From CAWCOU01 sp963797335 (lineage in GTDB: Bacteria; Pseudomonadota; Gammaproteobacteria; JAURND01): a stretch of 64,000 nt of DNA. Every line of letters starts with the position of its first letter. Position 1 is the first letter of the stretch. Of this stretch, positions 17,211-26,395 are shown piece by piece. The notes under the pieces are model-generated. The model saw only the letters and a program-made list of their open reading frames with translations. It was not told the DNA's origin and made no database searches. The stretch is from NCBI GenBank assembly GCA_963797335.1, contig CAWCOU010000008.1, positions 310,001 through 374,000 on the forward strand, read 5' to 3'. The position numbers and the translations under genes are program-made.

Positions 17211-18382
17211 TAGATATTCTGCCAAGGTAAAATAATGGAGAAAATGGCATCCGCAATAATAATCAAAAAAATGGCTTGTACCACACTTTTGGTGGTTTGG
17301 ACTCCGACGCTATCGGCAGAACCGGAGACGCGAAATCCTTGAAAACAGCCTACACCCGCTATGATAACGGCAAAAAACGGCGCTTTGAGCAGGCCGTTTA
17401 AGAATGTACTGAGGTGAATAACAACGGGGAAACGCTCAAAAAAATTATAGAACGAAATATTAAGCATGTCCTTGGCAACAATCATTCCGCCCAATAAACC
17501 AAAAATATCAGCCCATATCACCAATAAAGGGACAGCGATGAGCAAGCCGGCAATTTTAGGTAGTACTAGTCGGTCTACCGGCGACAAACCCATGGTGCGA
17601 ATCGCATCCACTTCTTCATTAATTATCATCGTACCAATCTGCGCAGTAAAAGCAGAGCTAGTACGAGCCGCGACAATGATAGCGGTAATTAACGGTGCAA
17701 ACTCCTGTAATACGCCAATCCCTAATACGCTCACCACATAAATGCCAGCCCCATAGAATTTCAATTGCTGACCGGATTGGTAAGCTAATACCACACCTAT
17801 TAAAAAGTTCAACATGCCGACGATGCCCAAGGCTTGAAATCCAGTGCTATCGATCACGTTGAGAAAACTAATCCATTGGAAGCGACGGGGCTTAAATACA
17901 GCCGAGCATGCTCTGACGATCACTTCACCCAGAAAAGTAACGAATTCTCCCGCTTGATGCGCTTTGGCTATGGTGGCACGACCAATGCGGGCTACCCTTG
18001 GCATTTTTTTTATGGCAGGTGCAGGTTTACCAGTATTGATAAGTTCATGTAATACTAATTCGATGAGGGATTGTTGCTCTGGATTAAAACCAGAGACCTG
18101 CACGTCTTTACCCTGTTGTTCCGCTTTCTCAATGAGCTGGGCTAATAACCAGGCCCCGGAACTGTCCAGTCTTCGTACATCTTCGCCACGAATATGTAGA
18201 CTGCTCGCCAATTGCCTGGGTACCGCAGCCCATTTTTGCATAAGCGCGTGCAGGCCCGACATCGTCCATTCGCCGCTGCATTGCAGCTCTCGACCTCCGG
18301 ATGCTAGGGTGAAACTGGCAGATATGGGTTTATGCATGTGCATAGCTCTACTAGGTTCCAGCCATTCTCGCTCAGTAGGCAA
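17210..18382 (-). CDS. MlaE-type permease with N-terminal STAS domain
   Basis: Inner-membrane permease of up to 390 residues. Residues 20-115 form a STAS-like domain (LHIRGEDVRRLDSSGAWLL), the role played in E. coli by the separate protein MlaB. Residues 150-390 are the MlaE permease with about five spans and the conserved ARTSSAFTAQIGTMIINEEVDA segment. The ORF opens at a TTG just behind rdgB; ATGs at 18343 and 18337 are alternative starts. It is the first gene of the Mla-like operon; mlaA is encoded far away at 53.7 kb. Confidence 0.92.
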   Translation of the reverse strand: MPTEREWLEPSRAMHMHKPISASFTLASGGRELQCSGEWTMSGLHALMQKWAAVPRQLASSLHIRGEDVRRLDSSGAWLLAQLIEKAEQQGKDVQVSGFNPEQQSLIELVLHELINTGKPAPAIKKMPRVARIGRATIAKAHQAGEFVTFLGEVIVRACSAVFKPRRFQWISFLNVIDSTGFQALGIVGMLNFLIGVVLAYQSGQQLKFYGAGIYVVSVLGIGVLQEFAPLITAIIVAARTSSAFTAQIGTMIINEEVDAIRTMGLSPVDRLVLPKIAGLLIAVPLLVIWADIFGLLGGMIVAKDMLNISFYNFFERFPVVIHLSTFLNGLLKAPFFAVIIAGVGCFQGFRVSGSADSVGVQTTKSVVQAIFLIIIADAIFSIILPWQNI

Positions 18383-18384
18383 GA

Positions 18385-19011
18385 TCAGCTGTGATTGTTA
18401 AGTAGCTTAGTTTTCAATCCTTGAATTAACTTGGCTATAGCCTGAGCACGATGACTGATTTGATTTTTTATAGCGGGGGGTAATTCGGCAGCGGAACAGC
18501 CATGAGTGGGTACGAAAAAAAGCGGATCGTAACCAAAGCCATTCGTGCCTCGTGGTTTATCTAAAATCCTGCCTGCCCAAGTGCCGTGACAGATCAAAGG
18601 GCTAGGATCACGCTCATGACGAAGCAAGGTAAGCACGCATTGAAAATGAGCGGCGCGTTCGTCTTCGGCCGCAGCGATTAGATCGCTGAGTAGTTTTTTG
18701 CAATTCAAGTTAAAATCAGCCTGAGGTCCGGCATATCGGCCAGAGATCACACCAGGAGCGCCATTCAAAATAGCCACTTCCAATCCTGAATCATCCGCCA
18801 GTGCCGGCAGCCCCGTATGCTTAGCCGCATTACGCGCTTTCAACAAGGAGTTTTCCACAAACGTAAGCCCAGTTTCCTCCACCTCAGGCACACCTAAATC
18901 CGATTGGGGAATAATGGCAATATGCATCCCGCCTAGAATTTCACGGAATTCCCGCAATTTACCTAGGTTATTGCTGGCCAATACTACAGCGGGTGGATTC
19001 TTGCCTGTCAT
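18385..19011 (-). CDS. rdgB: dITP/XTP pyrophosphatase
   Basis: House-cleaning nucleotide pyrophosphatase of the HAM1/RdgB family that removes dITP and XTP. Family motifs: VLASNNLGKLREF at the start, ALADDSGLEV (catalytic Asp pair), GVISGRYAG, GFGYDPLFF and SHRAQAI. The start at 19011 follows GAGGGG by 8 nt and gives 208 residues; a start 7 codons upstream is open but lacks a good Shine-Dalgarno. Confidence 0.95.
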   Translation of the reverse strand: MTGKNPPAVVLASNNLGKLREFREILGGMHIAIIPQSDLGVPEVEETGLTFVENSLLKARNAAKHTGLPALADDSGLEVAILNGAPGVISGRYAGPQADFNLNCKKLLSDLIAAAEDERAAHFQCVLTLLRHERDPSPLICHGTWAGRILDKPRGTNGFGYDPLFFVPTHGCSAAELPPAIKNQISHRAQAIAKLIQGLKTKLLNNHS

Positions 19012-19179
19012 GAGAATAACCCCTCGTTTCAATTACCACAGAATGCTAGGAGCGCGGGCGGCTCGCACGGTCTATGCCTATTTAAGGATTATATAGAAGG
19101 TGGTACTAAAGAGAAATATAAATCGTCAATGCTAGAATCGCATAGCCGGCATCGTGCCAAAAAGACGTGCTTTCTTAAA

Positions 19180-20010
19180 TTATACGAATTGCCCGCAAAT
19201 AACCCGGTCGTTCCCGGCAAAATCCGGATCATCCCTGACATGCCCGTAACCCAACGTAGTTAAATAATGAATCATCTCCAGTTTTTGCTCATACCCATGC
19301 TCCAAAAATAGCCACCCGCCCGAATTTAAATAATCACGCGCCTGGCGCGCGATTTGTTTTAATGCCGCAAAACCATTTTCATCAGCGACTAATGCGCCAC
19401 GAGGTTCAAACCGCAAATCACCTTGTTCCAAATGACTATCCTGGGTATCAAGATAAGGCGGATTACTAACAATCGCATCATACTTCCCTTTAGGCAAGGC
19501 AAAACACCAATCCCCTCGATAAAAACCAACATTATGAATCCCCAAACCCTGCGCATTATCCATCGCCACCTCCAGTGCAGCAGAAGACTCATCACAAGCA
19601 AACAGCTCCCATCCCGGTCGCTCTCGAGCCAGCGCCAAAGCAATTGCCCCCGTACCAGTCCCCAAATCCGCCACCCTCTGACCCTGCTGAGGTAAAACCT
19701 CCAACACCCGCTCCACCAACAACTCTGTCTCAGGCCGCGGAATAAGCGTATCTTTCGTCACCCGCAAATTTAACGACCAAAACTCCCGCCCCCCCAACAA
19801 ATAAGCCATCGGCTCCCCCCGAACCCGCCGTCGAACTAACTGCAGATAAGATTCCAATTGATCAGTACTCAGCTCCCGCTCCGAATAAGCAAAAACAACC
19901 GTACGCGAACATTGCAAATAATGAGCCAACAACAACTGCGCCTCTAAGCGAGGATTCTCGCTATATTGAAGTAGTTTATTTGTTAGTTCCAGCGCAGTAG
20001 CATAATTCAT
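19180..20010 (-). CDS. prmC: release-factor glutamine N5-methyltransferase
   Basis: SAM-dependent enzyme that methylates the Gln of the GGQ motif of release factors. The N-terminal helical domain is followed by the Rossmann domain: RVADLGTGTGAIALALA (motif I), and VSNPPYLD, the N-P-P-Y active site. It is 276 residues, and ATG at 20010 fits the family start. It lies downstream of prfA, its substrate gene, but a 111-bp hairpin element separates the two. Silent sites from about 19250 to 19950 are almost all G or T in the gene sense (see findings). Confidence 0.95.
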   Translation of the reverse strand: MNYATALELTNKLLQYSENPRLEAQLLLAHYLQCSRTVVFAYSERELSTDQLESYLQLVRRRVRGEPMAYLLGGREFWSLNLRVTKDTLIPRPETELLVERVLEVLPQQGQRVADLGTGTGAIALALARERPGWELFACDESSAALEVAMDNAQGLGIHNVGFYRGDWCFALPKGKYDAIVSNPPYLDTQDSHLEQGDLRFEPRGALVADENGFAALKQIARQARDYLNSGGWLFLEHGYEQKLEMIHYLTTLGYGHVRDDPDFAGNDRVICGQFV

Positions 20011-20082
20011 AAGTGGCAATAAAAAACTTTAATTCTACGTCGTTTTGAGTCGTTAAAAGAGATAGAAGTACTGCCCAAGTAA

Positions 20083-20193
20083 GCATGAAGTATCCCAGGG
20101 GCTGGCTGCAGACCTTCTAATTCAGGGAGGAATTAGAGAGCTACACGGACGTATTCATGCGTGTCTGCAGCCAGCCCCTGGGATACTTCATGC
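20083..20193. repeat. MITE-like element with 31-bp perfect inverted ends
   Basis: Arms at 20083-20113 and 20163-20193 are perfectly complementary over 31 bp and begin GCATGAAGTATCCCAGGGGC. The 49-bp centre holds a smaller hairpin (CTAATTC / GAATTAG). It lies between prfA and prmC, so the operon transcript must pass through a very stable stem. The GGGATACTTCATGC end resembles the ends of the element at 50996. There is no ORF. Confidence 0.88.
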
Positions 20194-20231
20194 GCGAATT
20201 GGCACCCCGGCAGCCCACGCTCCCAAGATAA

Positions 20232-21323
20232 TTACTCCCCAGCCATTTGCGCCAACAAATCAGCATGGTGCTCACGAATCAGCGGATCAATCACCTGAGA
20301 CAACCCACGACCCTCCATCACCTCATCCAAATTATACAAAGTCAAATTAATCCGATGATCCGTAATACGCCCCTGCGGAAAATTATACGTACGAATACGC
20401 TCAGAACGATCACCCGTACCGACAAGATTTCGCCGCTGCTCACTCTGCGCCCGCTGCTGCTTCTCCTGCTCGCTCGCCAACAACTTCGCATTCAGCAAAC
20501 TCATCGCTCGAGCCCGATTCTTATGCTGCGACCTCTCATCCTGACATTCCACAACCGTCCCCGTTGGCAAATGAGTAATGCGAATAGCCGACTCCGTACG
20601 ATTCACATGCTGACCACCCGCCCCAGAAGCCCGAAACGTATCCACCCGCAAATCCGCCGGATTAATTTGAATCGCATCTATCTCTTCAATCTCCGGCAAA
20701 ATCGCCACCGTACAAGTCGAGGTATGAATACGCCCCTGCGACTCTGTCAACGGCACCCGCTGCACACGATGGGCACCCGACTCAAATTTCATTTGCGCGT
20801 AAACATTTTTCCCCATAATTCGACTAATTACTTCTTTATAACCACCGTGCTCACCCACACTCTCCGACAATATTTCCAACTGCCAACCCTGGTTTTCAGC
20901 GTAACGCGTATACATTCGCAACAAATCACCAGCAAAAATAGCCGCCTCATCACCACCCGCTGCGGCACGAATTTCTAAAAAAATGTTGCGTTGATCGTTA
21001 GGGTCGGGGGGGATCAGTAAAATCTTTAACCTATCTTCTAATTCCACCAATTGCGCCTGTCGCTCCCGCACCTCTTCCTCTGCCAATTGTCGCAATCCCA
21101 CATCCGCTTCTTGCAGTAAATTTTCGGCATCCGCTAATGCTCGCTCGGTTGCTTGATAGTCATGGAAGCAATCGGCAATCGGCGTCAATTGCGCATATTC
21201 TTTGGACAGTGCGCGAAAACGCGTTTGATCGGCAATCACATCGGATTCACTCAATAAATGCCGCAATTCTTCATGCCTGGAGGTCAGAGCAGCCAGCTTG
21301 TTTTCTAAGGTCAATTTTTTCAT
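20232..21323 (-). CDS. prfA: peptide chain release factor 1
   Basis: Release factor that reads UAA and UAG. It is 363 residues from ATG at 21323. The GGQ hydrolysis motif is in SGAGGQHVNRTES. The codon-recognition loop is RVPLTESQGRIHTS, where PLT stands in place of the usual PAT. Domain 1 helices fill the first 100 residues. From 20232 to about 20985 the + strand is strongly A/C-rich, while the 5' third of the gene is ordinary; this creates a long antisense shadow ORF. Its neighbours are hemY upstream and prmC downstream. Confidence 0.97.
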   Translation of the reverse strand: MKKLTLENKLAALTSRHEELRHLLSESDVIADQTRFRALSKEYAQLTPIADCFHDYQATERALADAENLLQEADVGLRQLAEEEVRERQAQLVELEDRLKILLIPPDPNDQRNIFLEIRAAAGGDEAAIFAGDLLRMYTRYAENQGWQLEILSESVGEHGGYKEVISRIMGKNVYAQMKFESGAHRVQRVPLTESQGRIHTSTCTVAILPEIEEIDAIQINPADLRVDTFRASGAGGQHVNRTESAIRITHLPTGTVVECQDERSQHKNRARAMSLLNAKLLASEQEKQQRAQSEQRRNLVGTGDRSERIRTYNFPQGRITDHRINLTLYNLDEVMEGRGLSQVIDPLIREHHADLLAQMAGE

Positions 21324-21346
21324 AACAGTGAACAAGAACCCATGGT

Positions 21347-22543
21347 TTAAGTGGCAACGTCTCTACTACAAACCTGCAAACCTTTTCGATAACAGAGAAT
21401 AGCCGTGGCTTTCTCATTCAACTGTTCCAATGTTTCACCGAGCATCAAGCTAATTTCAGGATTGGGCTCTTTTGACAAACTACTCTCCAAATAACTACGG
21501 GCCTTACCCCATAATTTATGGCGGAAACATAATTTACCCAGGCAATAAAGTACGTCTGGATTATCCGGAAATTGTTGCAGCCACGCTTCAGCCCGCGCAA
21601 TTTGTTTAGCAGGATCGGCACTGACCACATCTGCGTAATGCCTTAATAACATTTTGTCGGGGCTAGTTTTTAATGCCGTCTTTAATAATTTTTCCGCTTT
21701 TTCCGTTTGACCGTGTTGGAATAAGGTCTCGATATAAATACTCAACAGCACTGGATTTTCTTGAACAGCGCTCGGCATCTTTTTCCACACATTTTCTACC
21801 GCTGTTAAATTGCCCGTTTCTTTGGCCTGAGTTAATACGACTTGGTATACTCGTTGTTGCAAATGTTCCAACGCTTCCGGCGTTAATGCTTGCCTTTTTT
21901 GAAGTCTGGGCAGCAACTCTTGCAGCTTATCCCATTCGTGCAGCGCCAGGTAAACCTTGCTTAATTCTCGTAATACCAGCGGGCTGTTGGGCAATTGACG
22001 TTCCAAGCGAGTGATATTCTCGCGTGCAGCTTCCCATTCCTCACTTTTAATTTGCCAGCGCACCTGCAATACATCTAAACTTAATTGCTGCGATTTTTCG
22101 GTTTGTTGTCGTGCTTTCGCCAAATATTTATTTCGACAGGCATAATCATTTTGACATTGGGCTGCTTTTGCCGCACCCAGATAAGCCAACACCGGTTGAG
22201 GTACTTTAGGGGTGGCTTTGGTAAATATTTTTTCTGCCTGGGGCCATTTGGCCATCAATGAGGCGCCTAAACCTTGCAGCATCAAGCGATCGTATTTTTT
22301 TCGGTTGCGTTTTTGATCCCAATTTCGATAACGCGCCGGTAGGTGGTAAGTGCCGCGCAAGAGTCGAATCAAGCCATACAATAAAAACACAAAGAGAATG
22401 ATGGCTAAAATAGCCAACCATAAGGTCATTTCTATGGTGGTATGATTGAAACTGATGAGCACATACCCGGCGTGATTATGAATGAGCACACCAACCCACA
22501 CGGAAATGAGTAATACGATAAAATATAAGACCAGTTTCTTCAC
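21347..22543 (-). CDS. hemY: HemY-like TPR membrane protein
   Basis: Protein of 398 residues. Two N-terminal spans (LVLYFIVLLISVWVGVLIHN and LAILAIILFVFLLYGLIRLL) form the HemY_N region, followed by TPR helices including YCLGKLCFRHKLWGKARSYL and a PNPEISLMLGETLEQL repeat. The gammaproteobacterial hemY found behind hemX has no proven haem-synthetic activity (distinct from the Bacillus HemY oxidase) and is thought to be an envelope scaffold. It is 6 bp after hemX in the order uvrD-hemX-hemY-prfA. Confidence 0.88.
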   Translation of the reverse strand: MKKLVLYFIVLLISVWVGVLIHNHAGYVLISFNHTTIEMTLWLAILAIILFVFLLYGLIRLLRGTYHLPARYRNWDQKRNRKKYDRLMLQGLGASLMAKWPQAEKIFTKATPKVPQPVLAYLGAAKAAQCQNDYACRNKYLAKARQQTEKSQQLSLDVLQVRWQIKSEEWEAARENITRLERQLPNSPLVLRELSKVYLALHEWDKLQELLPRLQKRQALTPEALEHLQQRVYQVVLTQAKETGNLTAVENVWKKMPSAVQENPVLLSIYIETLFQHGQTEKAEKLLKTALKTSPDKMLLRHYADVVSADPAKQIARAEAWLQQFPDNPDVLYCLGKLCFRHKLWGKARSYLESSLSKEPNPEISLMLGETLEQLNEKATAILCYRKGLQVCSRDVAT

Positions 22544-22549
22544 AAACAG

Positions 22550-23593
22550 TTACTCTGTGGTGGTTAACTTTTCCATGGCATTTAAACTATTTGCCAAATC
22601 GGGTACTGCGGGATGAATGTTAATTGCCTTTAGGGCATTTAACTGGTTGTTCAAACTAACGACATTAGACTGATTAGCCGCATAATAGCGAGTGATCCAA
22701 TCCATGGCTTGTTGTAAGCTGGCTTGGTAAATCTGTGGTTGTCTGTGCAGCACCGCCCATTGCGCCATACTCAGTTGTGTCTGGATATTAGTGACGACAA
22801 ATGCATAATAATCGGGTGGCAATAAAGGTTGGGCAGCAGGGACATTGTAATGAATAACCACTAAATTCCTAAGGCTTTGCCAGATCTGCTCACCCACTTC
22901 TTGCGTTCGCGCCAACCAATACTGCGATGTGTTAGGGGTAATTTGGGTCGATTTAACCACAACCGTCGAAGGTTTAGGCTGTGGCACGCGTGGTAACTTC
23001 GCGATTTGCTGACTAATGGCATTAATTTGTAACACAATGCCAGCCGTATCTACTGGCGTGATTGCCTGTAACGCCGCTATATCCGTGGCCAATGCGGTTC
23101 TGGCTTTAATAATGTCTGGGCTGGATAGGTCTTTTAAGCGTTCATCGGCATTCTGGAGTAACTGACGAGCCAATAAGACGTTATTATCGAAATTCAAATT
23201 GAAAATGGCGAGCTGCACCAAGTATCTGGCTTCGTGTAATTGCCAATCCTGGGTTTTTTCTTCGGTGCGGATAGTCAGCTGTTGAATCTGATTCTGAGCT
23301 GCATTTAATACATCGTTTTGTTGACGTTGATTGAGCTGCGCCTGTGCTACTGATTGCGTTATTTTCGCCAATTGGTTGTTGGTTTTTTCTTGCTGTAATT
23401 GCTCATTATTCCATAAATAAGCTAAACCCGCCAAGCTGGCTAACACTAGCAGCAAAGCAATCACCGCCAAAATCATCGCCCAAGTCGATTTTTTGGGCGG
23501 CGGCGGAATCGTCTCCGAAGGCATGCTGTGCATAGGATTGACCGCCTCATCCGCGGCAGCAGAAACTTCGGACTTCTCTGGCATTTCTTGCAT
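22550..23593 (-). CDS. hemX: HemX-family membrane protein
   Basis: Protein of 347 residues in the HemX family, often annotated as uroporphyrin-III C-methyltransferase without evidence of that activity. There is a proline-rich cytosolic N-terminus, one span (AMILAVIALLLVLASLAGLA), a coiled coil rich in Gln and Asn, then a periplasmic domain with WQLHEARYLVQLAIFNLNF, the family hallmark. I chose the ATG at 23593 (MQEMPEK), just after the uvrD stop, over an upstream start inside uvrD. No hemC or hemD is adjacent. Confidence 0.88.
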   Translation of the reverse strand: MQEMPEKSEVSAAADEAVNPMHSMPSETIPPPPKKSTWAMILAVIALLLVLASLAGLAYLWNNEQLQQEKTNNQLAKITQSVAQAQLNQRQQNDVLNAAQNQIQQLTIRTEEKTQDWQLHEARYLVQLAIFNLNFDNNVLLARQLLQNADERLKDLSSPDIIKARTALATDIAALQAITPVDTAGIVLQINAISQQIAKLPRVPQPKPSTVVVKSTQITPNTSQYWLARTQEVGEQIWQSLRNLVVIHYNVPAAQPLLPPDYYAFVVTNIQTQLSMAQWAVLHRQPQIYQASLQQAMDWITRYYAANQSNVVSLNNQLNALKAINIHPAVPDLANSLNAMEKLTTTE

Positions 23594-23595
23594 AA

Positions 23596-25767
23596 TTAAA
23601 TTAACTCCAATTTCGCGAAGTGAACCACTAACCATTTTGTCCCTGAGGCAAAGCGCACTTCAACCCGCGCGTGTGGGCCATTGCCTTCATGATTCAATAT
23701 CACGCCTTCGCCGAAATGGGGATGGCGAACGCGTTTGCCTAAGGGTAACCCCAGATCATCGTCAGGCGCCGATAATCGTGGCGAAAAACGGATGGGCCGC
23801 GAGACACGGGCTTTACCCTGCACTTCGACTAAAAAACCAGCCGGAATTTCGCGGATAAACCGTGACGGCCGTTGACGCATTTCATGTCCATGTAAAATGC
23901 GATTATCACTGTAGCTCAGGCATAATTTTTGCATGGCCCGGGTCATGCCAACATAGCAAAGGCGCCGTTCTTCTTCTAATTTTAAGGGATCTTGGCTTGA
24001 TAAACCATGGGGAAATAAGCCTTCTTCCATGCCGGTCATAAATACCAATGGAAATTCTAGGCCTTTGGCAGCATGTAAGGTCATTAAATGCACACTGTCC
24101 GCAGAACTATCCGCTTGATAATCACCGCTTTCCAGTGACACGTGGCTTAAGAATACCAATAAGGGTGAGAGGTCTTCGGTTTCTGCATTCGTTTCCGCTG
24201 AAAATTGGTGAGCGGCGTTGACTAATTCTTCTAAGTTTTCTACACGTGATTGTCCTTTTTCGGAACGATCTAGTCGGAAGTGTTCAAAAAGACCACTGCC
24301 ATCCAAAATGGTTTGGGTCTGCATCGCTAAATTTAAGCCTTCGATGTTAGCCGCTAATTTTTCAATTAATTGCAAGAAACCCTGCACCGCCGTGCGCGCC
24401 CGGGTGGCTAAGGCATTGCCTTCAACTAAAAATGTCGCCGCATTCCACAAGGAGGTCTGACGATCTCGAGCGCATTCGCGCAATGCCGTTAATGTGCTTT
24501 CGCCAATGCCACGAGTGGGCATATTGACGACTCGATCAAAAGCACCATCGTCATCGCGATGGCTCACCAAGCGTAAATAAGCTAAACCGTCTTTAATTTC
24601 CGACCGATCAAAAAAGCGTAGACCACCGTAGATTCGGTAAGGCATGTCGGCATGAATGAAGGCTTCTTCCAAGACCCGGGATTGCGCATTGGAACGATAC
24701 AAAATAGCGACCTCATTGCGCAAGCCACCTTCATCTACCCATTGTTGAATTTGATTGACGACAAAACGGGCTTCGTCCCGGTCGTTATACGCAGCATAAA
24801 CACTGATAGGCTCACCCTCTTTGCCATCTGTCCAAAGATTTTTACCTAAACGATATTCATTATGGGCAATCACGGCATTGGCTGCGTTTAAAATGAGCGC
24901 CGTGGAGCGGTAGTTTTGTTCTAAACGGATGGTCTGAACCGAGGGAAAATCTTTAATAAAATGTTGCAAATGTTCAACGCGAGCGCCTCGCCAACTGTAG
25001 ATAGACTGGTCATCATCGCCAACCATCATTAATCGCGTGTGCTCTCCAGCTAATTGTTGTAGCCATTGGTATTGAATTTGGTTGGTATCTTGAAACTCAT
25101 CGACCAAAATATGCAGAAAACGTTCTTGATAATATTGACCCAACGAAGGGTTTTTATTGAGCAATTCATACGAGCGCAGCAATAACTCGGCAAAATCCAC
25201 CAGGCCACCGCTTTGACACACTTCCTCGTAATGTTGGTAAATGCGTTGTTGTGTTTTGGTAAATGCATCACGAGCGTTACCTAATGCGGCTGGGCGAACC
25301 CCTAACTCTTTCTGATTATTAATGAACCATTGTACTTGCTTCGGGGGCCAACGAGCTTCATCCAGATTTAAATTTTTCAGCACTCGCCGTATTAAGCGAT
25401 ATTGGTCATCGCTATCGATGACTTGAAAATTCTGCATCAACCCTGCTTCTTGCCAGTGTTGGCGCAGCATCCGATGCGCCATGCCATGAAAAGTACCCAC
25501 CCATAGCGATTGCATGGGTAATTTGAGCACTGACTCAATGCGACCACGCATCTGAGCAGCCGCTTTATTAGTAAACGTAACCGCGAGGATGCGTTCTGGG
25601 GGCACGCCCTCATGTGCAATCAGCCAAGCGATGCGGTAAACCAAGACCCGAGTTTTACCGCTGCCAGCGCCAGCCAATACCAGCAAATTCTCAGCAGGCG
25701 CAGTGACTGCGGCATATTGTGGCTCGTTGAGCGCTTCAAGGTTTAGTGTATTTGTCATAGTGGGCAT
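23596..25767 (-). CDS. uvrD: DNA helicase II (UvrD)
   Basis: Superfamily 1A 3'-5' helicase of mismatch and nucleotide-excision repair. It is 723 residues, the usual length. Motifs: Q-motif LNEPQYAAVTA, Walker A AGAGSGKTRVL, Ia TFTNKAAAQM, motif II LVDEFQDTN, III GDDDQSIYSWRGA, IV RLEQNYRS, V LMTLHAAKGLEF, VI LCYVGMTRA. The C-terminal part ends with the UvrD-type KRVRHPHFGEGVI Tudor-like segment. Two ATGs, 25767 and 25758, are possible starts. Confidence 0.97.
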   Translation of the reverse strand: MPTMTNTLNLEALNEPQYAAVTAPAENLLVLAGAGSGKTRVLVYRIAWLIAHEGVPPERILAVTFTNKAAAQMRGRIESVLKLPMQSLWVGTFHGMAHRMLRQHWQEAGLMQNFQVIDSDDQYRLIRRVLKNLNLDEARWPPKQVQWFINNQKELGVRPAALGNARDAFTKTQQRIYQHYEEVCQSGGLVDFAELLLRSYELLNKNPSLGQYYQERFLHILVDEFQDTNQIQYQWLQQLAGEHTRLMMVGDDDQSIYSWRGARVEHLQHFIKDFPSVQTIRLEQNYRSTALILNAANAVIAHNEYRLGKNLWTDGKEGEPISVYAAYNDRDEARFVVNQIQQWVDEGGLRNEVAILYRSNAQSRVLEEAFIHADMPYRIYGGLRFFDRSEIKDGLAYLRLVSHRDDDGAFDRVVNMPTRGIGESTLTALRECARDRQTSLWNAATFLVEGNALATRARTAVQGFLQLIEKLAANIEGLNLAMQTQTILDGSGLFEHFRLDRSEKGQSRVENLEELVNAAHQFSAETNAETEDLSPLLVFLSHVSLESGDYQADSSADSVHLMTLHAAKGLEFPLVFMTGMEEGLFPHGLSSQDPLKLEEERRLCYVGMTRAMQKLCLSYSDNRILHGHEMRQRPSRFIREIPAGFLVEVQGKARVSRPIRFSPRLSAPDDDLGLPLGKRVRHPHFGEGVILNHEGNGPHARVEVRFASGTKWLVVHFAKLELI

Positions 25768-25850
25768 TGTACCAGCGATGCCCGCTGAAAAAATAGGGGG
25801 AATTTTTTTATCTCAGCGTGCAGCCATTGTCACGAAATGAAAAAAGCGCG

Positions 25851-25920
25851 TAGGAGCACGGTCAGCTTGCCCGCTTGTTTGCCAGTGGTTAAAGCTGCAG
25901 GCAAGCTGACCATGCTCCCT
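25851..25920. repeat. palindromic repeat element, family C
   Basis: About 70 bp with 21-bp arms matching at 19 positions: TAGGAGCACGGTCAGCTTGC and its near-complement. It lies 5' of uvrD within the otherwise gene-free stretch 25768-26235. Further on, 25980-26050 has a short coding-like fragment on the minus strand (KPKPHKRGRAP) with a stop just before it, possibly a decayed mobile element. Nothing else was identified. Confidence 0.7.
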
Positions 25921-26235
25921 GGGAAGGCTTACAGCAAAAGAGTGGTCAATCAGCCAATTTTTACTAAATTTTAGCATCTTCTACAGGGGCACGGCCGCGC
26001 TTGTGAGGTTTTGGCTTGCCAATATCTGTTTTCTGGAAAAGGCCCCCTCATCTACTATACTAATAGAGTGGACAAAATTTAAGCACCTATAAAAAAATTC
26101 GATCATTTTAAGGTAAGGGATAACAATAATATTTTCGTATCACTTTATATGTATTCGAATAATTTGAAATTTTACAGTTGTGGCATAGACACCATAGGAT
26201 TCCTTTTCAATCTCAACCAACTTAGGAGAAACACC

Positions 26236-26352
26236 ATGAAACCTAACAAACTCAACCCAAAAAACCCACAAATGGACAAACCAAACAAACCAGTTAATCC
26301 TCAAGAGCGAGACCCACAAAAAATTGATCGTGGTCATAACTTGCCTAAATAA
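26236..26352 (+). CDS. very small proline/lysine/asparagine-rich protein
   Basis: A 38-codon ORF starting at ATG 26236, 6 nt behind a clear AGGAGA. The product is MKPNKLNPKNPQMDKPN followed by a similar half ending DRGHNLPK. It is highly hydrophilic, with Lys, Pro and Asn repeated in PNK/PKN units and no membrane or signal segment. A strong Rho-independent terminator 43 bp after the stop supports a real single-gene unit. The family is not recognised; a leader or RNA function cannot be excluded. Confidence 0.6.
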   Translation: MKPNKLNPKNPQMDKPNKPVNPQERDPQKIDRGHNLPK

Positions 26353-26395
26353 TAATTTTAATATTGGATAATTAGTTACGGAAGACAATACCTTG

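Noticed and set aside
20247..20978. Long + strand ORF (243 codons) antisense to prfA
   Set aside because: Arg/Thr/Ile/Asn/Pro-rich product typical of an A/C-rich strand with few stops; prfA on the other strand is certain.
25980..26100. Possible insertion-sequence remnant (KPKPHKRGRAP fragment and GTGGACAAAATTTAAGC)
   Set aside because: Too short, no terminal repeats or transposase motif that I can identify.
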